Origin: Verrucomicrobiota bacterium
Lineage (GTDB): Bacteria; Verrucomicrobiota; Verrucomicrobiia; Methylacidiphilales; UBA1321
Assembly (NCBI GenBank): GCA_013285645.1
Contig: JABDHJ010000009.1
Location: 1 to 64,000, forward strand
Length of the DNA: 64,000 nucleotides
Reading direction: 5' to 3'
Below are positions 61,227-64,000 of this stretch, one piece after another. How positions within the stretch are numbered: the stretch's first letter is position 1; every line of letters starts with the position of its first letter. Below the pieces are notes generated by a model. The model ran no database searches, was not told the DNA's origin, and saw only the letters and a list, made by a program, of their open reading frames with translations. Made by a program: the position numbers and the translations under genes.

Positions 61227-62468
61227 CTACGCCACTTTGCCGAAGACGACGGAGGCATTGATGCCGCCGAAGCCAAAGGAATTGCTCAGCACGTACTTGA
61301 GGGGCTGAGAGCGGCCCTTGAGCCGGACGAGATCGAAACCGGGCGTGATTTCCTCGCACGGCTCATGGCAGTTGAGCGTGGGAGGAATGTGGCTATTCTC
61401 AATGGCCAAGCAACAAATGGCGGCTTCAATGGCGCCGGACGCACCGAGCGGGTGACCGTAATAGGCCTTGGTGCCGCTGATGGCGGGGGTGTTCTTGCCG
61501 AAGAATTTGCTGACGGCCTTGGCTTCGGTGCCGTCGTTCATCGGGGTGCTGCTGGCGTGTGCGTTGATGTAATCGATCTGGTCGGGACGCAGTTTGGCCT
61601 CGTCGAGGGCGAAGCGCATCGCCTCAATGGCCGATTCACCTTCAGGCAGCGAAGAGGACATATGGAAGGCGTCATTGTTGAGTGTGTAACCGAGCACTTC
61701 GGCGTAGATATGCGCGCTGCGAGCTTGGGCATGTTCGAGTGATTCCATGATGAGGCTGCCGCCGCCTTCAGCCATGACGAAGCCGGAGCGGGTCATGTCG
61801 AAAGGACGAACGGCGCGGCTCGGGTCCTTGGTCTCCTTGGACATCGATTTGATCGTGTCGAACGCACCGAAGGTCAGGGCGGCGAGGGGAGCTTCAGCGG
61901 CGCCGGTGATCATCACGTTCGCGCGTCCTTCGCGGATAATTCGGAATGCTTCTCCGACGGCGACAGTGCCGGACGCGCAACTGTTGGAGTTGGTCGTGCT
62001 ATAACCGCGCGCACCGTAGGCGATGCTGATATTGCTATGGGCCGAGCCGCCAAAGACCTGGAGGGCGAGTGCGGCCGGGATAGCCTTCCCACCTTCGCGG
62101 ACAAACTTCTCGTGGGTTGTCTCCGCCGTCGTAATTCCACCCAGGGCGGTGCCGAAGCTGACGCCGACGTCGGTGCGGGGATTCTCCGGAGTCAGCTTGA
62201 GGCCAGCGTCGTCGATGGCCTGCTGGGAGAGGGCGAGGGCGAACTGGGCGAAACGGTCGATCCGTTTCAGTTTATGGGGAGGGAAATGATCGGCGGGGTT
62301 GAAGTCATTGATCTCACCGGCGCACTTGGCGTCGTAATGGGACGCGTCAAAACGCGTAATGAAACTAATCCCTGATTTTTCGCGGAGAATGCCCTGCCAG
62401 AGGCCCTGGCGGCCGTGGCCGACGCAGGTTAGTGCTCCAATTCCTGTAATAACGACGCGTGAACTCAT
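61227..62468 (-). CDS. fabF: Beta-ketoacyl-ACP synthase II-like condensing enzyme
   Basis: This is a 413-residue condensing enzyme with the full catalytic triad: C164 (N-S-C-A-S-G), H304 (N-A-H-A-S-S-T) and H339 (Y-Y-G-H-P-L-G-A). The N-terminus V-V-I-T-G-I-G-A-L-T and length fit FabF. FabF extends acyl-ACP with malonyl-ACP in fatty acid synthesis. Here the gene overlaps the SRPBCC gene by 4 bases (ATGA) and lies downstream of a methyltransferase gene, not next to acpP or fabG. A role in a dedicated polyketide or special-lipid pathway is therefore as likely as housekeeping fatty acid elongation. Confidence 0.9.
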   Translation of the reverse strand: MSSRVVITGIGALTCVGHGRQGLWQGILREKSGISFITRFDASHYDAKCAGEINDFNPADHFPPHKLKRIDRFAQFALALSQQAIDDAGLKLTPENPRTDVGVSFGTALGGITTAETTHEKFVREGGKAIPAALALQVFGGSAHSNISIAYGARGYSTTNSNSCASGTVAVGEAFRIIREGRANVMITGAAEAPLAALTFGAFDTIKSMSKETKDPSRAVRPFDMTRSGFVMAEGGGSLIMESLEHAQARSAHIYAEVLGYTLNNDAFHMSSSLPEGESAIEAMRFALDEAKLRPDQIDYINAHASSTPMNDGTEAKAVSKFFGKNTPAISGTKAYYGHPLGASGAIEAAICCLAIENSHIPPTLNCHEPCEEITPGFDLVRLKGRSQPLKYVLSNSFGFGGINASVVFGKVA

Positions 62469-62920
62469 GAATGCATACTTTCGACTTTACGCTTTAGACC
62501 CGCCAAGGTCAGGGTTGCGATGTGATGGATAAAAAAGAGGCCCACAATGTACTTGTTAACAAAGCCACCGATCAAGGGCCAATGCAATTCCGAATCGTGG
62601 GTAATCTCGACCCGGACGCCTTCGGGGGTCTCGGTAAAGGTCCAGACAACGATCATGCCTTTGGTGGCATTGAGAAAGGAACGGAGGTGTTCGAAGTGGA
62701 GTTGGCGCTTCACGGTATCGACCCGGTAGACGGAAACCCACGTCGTGGGAATGAAGGTGCGGACAGCCGACATCTTGACGATTCCACCCCAAGGCATGGG
62801 CGAAAGAAACCGGTTATAGCGGTAGTGGGGAAGGAAATCGGGCCAGCGGGTGAGATCGGACGCGACGCCGAAAATAGTTTCGGTCGAGGCCTTGATGGTG
62901 ATGACGTTGGAGGTTCTCAT
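62465..62920 (-). CDS. SRPBCC-family (polyketide cyclase/aromatase-like) protein
   Basis: The 151-residue protein from ATG 62920 has its start codon overlapping the methyltransferase stop as ATGA. A reading from 62986 would overlap much more. The START/Bet v 1-like pattern is seen in I-T-I-K-A-S-T-E-T-I-F-G-V-A-S-D-L-T-R-W-P-D-F-L-P-H-Y, typical of coenzyme Q-binding COQ10-like/polyketide cyclase families. A T-F-T-E-T-P-E-G-V-R-V-E-I-T-H strand follows, and the C-terminal helix is usual for the fold. The cavity binds hydrophobic ligands. With a ketosynthase and a methyltransferase in one operon, an aromatase/cyclase or product carrier role is inferred. Confidence 0.85.
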   Translation of the reverse strand: MRTSNVITIKASTETIFGVASDLTRWPDFLPHYRYNRFLSPMPWGGIVKMSAVRTFIPTTWVSVYRVDTVKRQLHFEHLRSFLNATKGMIVVWTFTETPEGVRVEITHDSELHWPLIGGFVNKYIVGLFFIHHIATLTLAGLKRKVESMHS

Positions 62921-63618
62921 GCTTCGAGTCGTGCAGTAACGGCCTGTTGGAACAACAGAAATTTGGATTGGTGTAGGTTGGGCCATCCGGCTTTTTGGGT
63001 GAGGTCTTTCATCTCACGGCCCGTAAAGGCGCGGCGGATGGATAGGCGCGCGTCATGCCGGACCATGGGATCGCGGATGATGAAGGCGGTGAGCATCCAG
63101 ATGCAGAAAGCGGCAATCCGGCTGCGGACGAGATCGATGACGGCGGTGCCGCGGCGTCCGGTGCGGGCCATCTCCTTAAGGAGAATCAGGGCGTCGGGTT
63201 CGGCAAAGTGATGAAGCGCGAGGCTGCAAAAGGCGAGATCGGCTGCCTTGTTGCGGAAAGGCAGCTTGCGGGCATCGGCTTGGACGAAGAACATTTTTTT
63301 GGAGCTGGGCGTGGCTTCCCGGGCGATCTTGAGCGTCTGGAACTGGAAGTCGAGGGCAACGATGGTCAACTCGCAGTTGCTTGCTTTGGCCTGCTCGATC
63401 AGGTTGCGGCCATGGTCACCGTATCCGCAGCACAGATCGAAGAGAAGGAGCTTGCGGGCCTTGTCGGCCAGCTTGTGAAAGACAGTCTCTACCGCTTTCC
63501 TGCCGCCAAAGGTACGGTTCAGGCTGGCGAGATGCTGGAGATCGACGCGGAGGGTCGACTCATCCACGTCGGGCAGATCCATTAACTCGGGTTCAGATTC
63601 GGAAAACTCACGCTGCAT
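62917..63618 (-). CDS. Class I SAM-dependent methyltransferase
   Basis: This is a 233-residue protein with the SAM-binding motif I, L-L-L-F-D-L-C-C-G-Y-G-D-H-G, the acidic end of strand 2 in V-A-L-D-F-Q, Q-A-D-A-R-K-L-P-F and L-A-F-C-S-L-A-L-H-H-F (motif post II to IV). It has a hydrophobic helix R-I-A-A-F-C-I-W-M-L-T-A-F-I-I-R that may contact a lipid-like substrate. The acceptor is unknown. It heads a minus-strand operon with the SRPBCC and ketosynthase genes by 4-base overlaps. A polyketide, lipid or quinone substrate is inferred from those partners. Confidence 0.88.
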   Translation of the reverse strand: MQREFSESEPELMDLPDVDESTLRVDLQHLASLNRTFGGRKAVETVFHKLADKARKLLLFDLCCGYGDHGRNLIEQAKASNCELTIVALDFQFQTLKIAREATPSSKKMFFVQADARKLPFRNKAADLAFCSLALHHFAEPDALILLKEMARTGRRGTAVIDLVRSRIAAFCIWMLTAFIIRDPMVRHDARLSIRRAFTGREMKDLTQKAGWPNLHQSKFLLFQQAVTARLEA

Positions 63619-63727
63619 TCGTGCGAGAATGCCGATACTTGAGCGTGCGTCACCGTTTTTTTACAAAAAAAATCGAAAAAGGCGTCATTTGGTTTGCACT
63701 TTTTATAAACCGGGTTAGCCATTATCC

Positions 63728-64000
63728 GTGCATCGCTTTCGTATCGGAGTCTTAACCAGCGGCGGGGATTGTCCCGGCCTTAACGCAGTAATTCGCGCCA
63801 CCGTGGCTTCGGCCCACACCTTGGGCTGGGAAGTTCTCGGCTTTATCGACGGCTACGAGGGCCTTCTCTCGCCGGTCAATTATAAGATTCTCACTCTGGA
63901 CAACACGCAGGGCATCGCCGCCACCGGGGGCACCATCATCGGGACGACGAATAAGGGACGCTTCGTGGCCAAGTCCGGTTTGGGCGAGAAGGCGATGATT
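63728..64000 (+). CDS. 6-phosphofructokinase, N-terminal part (3' end outside window)
   Basis: The first 91 codons, from GTG 63728, encode F-R-I-G-V-L-T-S-G-G-D-C-P-G-L-N-A-V-I-R, the phosphate-loop signature of PfkA-type enzymes. This is followed by G-F-I-D-G-Y-E-G-L and T-G-G-T-I-I-G-T-T-N-K-G-R. A stop codon (63716-63718) just upstream in frame rules out a longer form. The enzyme phosphorylates fructose 6-phosphate in glycolysis. Whether it uses ATP or pyrophosphate depends on residues beyond the window edge. It is divergent from the methyltransferase gene across 109 A+T-rich bases. Confidence 0.93.
   Translation, partial: MHRFRIGVLTSGGDCPGLNAVIRATVASAHTLGWEVLGFIDGYEGLLSPVNYKILTLDNTQGIAATGGTIIGTTNKGRFVAKSGLGEKAMI

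Overview
The window looks like a chromosomal piece of a Verrucomicrobiota bacterium, probably from a Chthoniobacter/Terrimicrobium- or Opitutus-like lineage (inference). The main evidence is the complete Verru_Chthon cassette D-B-C-A, a second stand-alone cassette A gene, two giant autotransporter-associated beta-strand-repeat proteins ending in the PEP-CTERM signal VPEPGTWALML, paired SSS-family symporters, and AraR-like regulators (GntR-type helix-turn-helix joined to a LacI-type sugar sensor). I recognised no tRNA, rRNA, CRISPR array, insertion sequence or prophage.

Layout. 1-4672: the 3' end of a DUF4173-like membrane protein gene, a small membrane protein, then rmuC and nfo (DNA maintenance), a glutaredoxin-like protein and a SirB1-type protein. 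4682-7975, minus strand: exported proteins of unknown role and a pterin carbinolamine dehydratase. 8303-24971: module 1, with PEP-CTERM giant 1, AraR-like regulator 1, a heparinase-II/III-like protein, an orphan cassette A protein, a Gfo/Idh/MocA oxidoreductase, an SSS symporter and a GH18 enzyme. 25047-26147: a fatty acid desaturase. 26320-46174: module 2, with a large clan-GH-A-like secreted protein, an SSS symporter, AraR-like regulator 2, a 580-aa toroid-like protein, the D-B-C-A cassette and PEP-CTERM giant 2. 46272-56107: a deoxysugar-type catabolic operon (AraC regulator, aldo/keto reductase, Zn alcohol dehydrogenase, GHL6-like protein, FucU/RbsD-like mutarotase, second GH-A-like protein) that converges on a DUF4380-like gene. 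56422-64000: an exported MTA/SAH nucleosidase-like protein, tandem exported paralogues, a small OB-like exported protein, a fabF-SRPBCC-methyltransferase operon and the 5' end of a phosphofructokinase gene.

How the parts may work together. Modules 1 and 2 have the same parts: a sugar-sensing regulator, an Na+/solute symporter, secreted or cytosolic carbohydrate enzymes, a pseudopilin-like cassette protein, and a giant cell-surface repeat protein. Each module also has its own candidate operator. In module 2 an exact 20-bp sequence flanks the regulator gene on both sides, with 16/20 copies before the GH-A-like gene and before giant 2. In module 1 a TGCTTCGAAGCA-type palindrome lies before giant 1 and between the orphan A gene and the Gfo/Idh gene. 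I infer two substrate-responsive surface machines, with the D-B-C-A cassette standing in for the GspH-I-J-K pseudopilin tip of a type II secretion system. This is a hypothesis from gene order, sequence motifs and repeated intergenic sites. No core secretion genes and no exosortase lie in the window.
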